DNA of 7,024 bases from a bacterium (lineage in GTDB: Bacteria > Desulfobacterota > S145-22): the NCBI GenBank assembly GCA_027073795.1, contig JALTEW010000309.1, forward strand, positions 1 through 7,024, in the 5' to 3' direction. A program made the position numbers and the translations under genes. The notes under the pieces were generated by a model, which did no database searches, was not told the origin of the DNA, and saw only the letters and a program-made list of their open reading frames with translations. Of the stretch, positions 5,811-7,024 are shown in pieces. Each line of letters starts with the position of its first letter. Positions within the stretch are counted from its first letter, which is position 1.

Positions 5811-6886
5811 TGGAATTTCCCACCAAAAGGCGTTTAACCCGTCCTGTTTTTATCGGTCCCGTCAAGGTGGGGGGAGATGCCCCTATCTCCGTGCAGTCCA
5901 TGACGACAACGGATACACGGGATGTCAATAAAACGACGGCTCAGATTCAAAGCCTTGCCCGGGCTGGTTGTGAAATCGTTCGGGTGACTGTAAACTCCAG
6001 GGAGGCAGCACAAGCCCTCCCTGCCATCAAGGCCTCATCTCCTATTCCCATCATCGCCGATATTCATTTTGACCACACCCTGGCGCTGATGTCTGTTAAA
6101 AATGGCGTGGACGGATTGAGGATAAATCCCGGGAACATCGGAAGTCAGCAGAAAATTCACGAGGTTGTTCAAGCGGCAAAGAGCAAAAATATTCCGATTC
6201 GAATCGGGGTCAATGCCGGTTCCCTGGAGAGAGAGTTCCTTCGCAAACATGGCAGAACACCTGAGGCCATGGTAGAGAGTGCGTTACGGCATATCGCTCT
6301 TCTTGAGAAAGAGGGATTTTACCAGATAAAAGTTTCTCTTAAAGCCTCTGATGTTTCCCGCACTGTTTTGGCCTACCGTCTTCTTGCGCAAAAGGTTTCC
6401 TATCCCTTTCATATCGGTGTCACCGAGGCAGGCACCCTTTTTTCCGGAACCATCCGTTCCGCCATCGGGCTGGGGATTCTGTTATCTGAGGGGATAGGAG
6501 ATACCCTCAGAGTTTCTCTTTCCGCGGACCCTGTCGAAGAAGTCAAGGTAGCCTACACGATTTTAAGGGATTTGGGACTCCGCCACAGAGGTGTCGAAAT
6601 GATCGCCTGCCCCACCTGCGGGAGGGCCGAAATTGATGTTATTTCCCTGGCCACCCGCGTGGAGCGGCGTCTCTTATCGCTTAAAACCCCGCTGAAGGTG
6701 GCGGTCATGGGGTGTGTCGTCAACGGCCCCGGTGAGGCACAGGAGGCTGATGTAGGTGTCGCTGGCGGCAAGCATACCGGGCTTCTGTTCAGAAAAGGAA
6801 AGATTATCCAGCGGTTACCTCCCGACGATCTGGAAGAACCGCTGATTGAGGAGATACGTTCCTTGACGGGGGAAACCATCCCTTAG
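5804..6886 (+). CDS. ispG: 4-hydroxy-3-methylbut-2-en-1-yl diphosphate synthase (IspG/GcpE)
   Basis: IspG converts 2-C-methyl-D-erythritol 2,4-cyclodiphosphate to HMBPP, the penultimate step of the MEP isoprenoid pathway, using a [4Fe-4S] cluster and reduced flavodoxin or ferredoxin. The 360-residue protein is full length for the compact bacterial form. The N-terminal TIM-barrel begins around IGPVKVGGDAPISVQSMTTT, and VNGPGE lies in the C-terminal reductase-like domain. Cluster ligands are Cys269 and Cys272 (CPTCGR), Cys304 (GCVVNGPGE) and Glu311. Two starts are possible. The ATG at 5804 overlaps the upstream stop; the ATG at 5810 shares one base with it (TAATG), a classic reinitiation arrangement. 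Neither has a strong Shine-Dalgarno sequence. Its products feed undecaprenyl phosphate among other isoprenoids, a loose link to the peptidoglycan genes upstream. Its TAG stop overlaps the stop of the convergent gene. Confidence 0.97.
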   Translation: MVMEFPTKRRLTRPVFIGPVKVGGDAPISVQSMTTTDTRDVNKTTAQIQSLARAGCEIVRVTVNSREAAQALPAIKASSPIPIIADIHFDHTLALMSVKNGVDGLRINPGNIGSQQKIHEVVQAAKSKNIPIRIGVNAGSLEREFLRKHGRTPEAMVESALRHIALLEKEGFYQIKVSLKASDVSRTVLAYRLLAQKVSYPFHIGVTEAGTLFSGTIRSAIGLGILLSEGIGDTLRVSLSADPVEEVKVAYTILRDLGLRHRGVEMIACPTCGRAEIDVISLATRVERRLLSLKTPLKVAVMGCVVNGPGEAQEADVGVAGGKHTGLLFRKGKIIQRLPPDDLEEPLIEEIRSLTGETIP

Positions 6887-7024
6887 GAATTTACCTGAGG
6901 GTGCGTCTCTCGATAGGTGTGGTAAATTCTCTGTAAAACCGTTATGTTTGCCAGAACCATGATGACAAGAATGGCATAGGGCAGATAACCACTCAACGCA
7001 CCAGTCGCCAAGACAATGACCCGT
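6883..7024 (-). CDS. CDP-alcohol phosphatidyltransferase-like membrane protein, C-terminal end, cut by window edge
   Basis: The last 46 residues of a minus-strand gene are visible before a TAA at 6885-6883. They contain a hydrophobic helix (LSGYLPYAILVIMVLANITV, window residues 10-29) followed by a basic tail beginning VLQRIYHTYRE. A final transmembrane helix running into an Asn-Ile-Thr...Gln-Arg-Ile...Tyr-Arg tail is typical of the C-terminus of CDP-alcohol phosphatidyltransferases (PgsA-like phospholipid synthases). The catalytic DG-x2-AR motif lies outside the window, so both the family and especially the substrate remain provisional. The gene converges on ispG with a four-base overlap and no visible terminator between them. 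Confidence 0.65.
   Translation of the reverse strand, partial: RVIVLATGALSGYLPYAILVIMVLANITVLQRIYHTYRETHPQVNS

Overview
The window reads as chromosomal DNA of a Gram-negative, probably anaerobic bacterium. Nothing in it is taxonomically decisive. A Desulfobacterota (deltaproteobacterial) or similar lineage is my inference from a malic enzyme, a CooT-family nickel-binding protein, MEP-pathway IspG, exported murein hydrolases and moderate GC content. I see no rRNA, tRNA, CRISPR array, insertion sequence or integrase.

Layout. (1) Positions 1-505, minus strand: the N-terminal 168 residues of a malic enzyme, cut by the window edge. (2) Positions 506-772: a divergent intergenic region with a good sigma70-type promoter facing the malic enzyme and a second candidate facing right. 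(3) Positions 773-6886, plus strand: six tightly packed genes that look like one operon. They encode a CooT-family protein, an exported L,D-transpeptidase/L,D-carboxypeptidase-fold enzyme with two NTF2-like domains, a membrane-anchored coiled-coil protein of unknown family, an exported M14-type metallocarboxypeptidase resembling Csd4/Pgp1, a calcineurin-like metallophosphoesterase, and IspG. (4) Positions 6883-7024, minus strand: the C-terminal end of a CDP-alcohol phosphatidyltransferase-like membrane protein, whose stop codon overlaps that of ispG.

The most interesting part is the central trio (about 1053-5051). Its first and third members match the architecture of the peptidoglycan-trimming enzymes that set cell curvature elsewhere: Csd6/Pgp2 and Csd4/Pgp1 in Helicobacter and Campylobacter, and the Csd6-like Bd1075 in Bdellovibrio. 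The third gene has the unusual Gln-x-x-Glu...His zinc site reported for Csd4. Between them lies an inner-membrane protein with a coiled coil and a periplasmic domain, which could tether or organise the enzymes. A plausible reading is a self-contained module that trims peptidoglycan side chains and shapes the cell, co-transcribed with an isoprenoid-precursor gene. Both enzymes carry an internally duplicated accessory domain. Each gene also contains a nine-base homopolymer, and a perfect 8-bp hairpin with a mini-ORF lies just before the first enzyme gene.

Start codons were reassigned where the longest ORF was implausible: 1053 (or 960) for the transpeptidase-fold gene, 2453 for the coiled-coil gene and 3228 for the carboxypeptidase.
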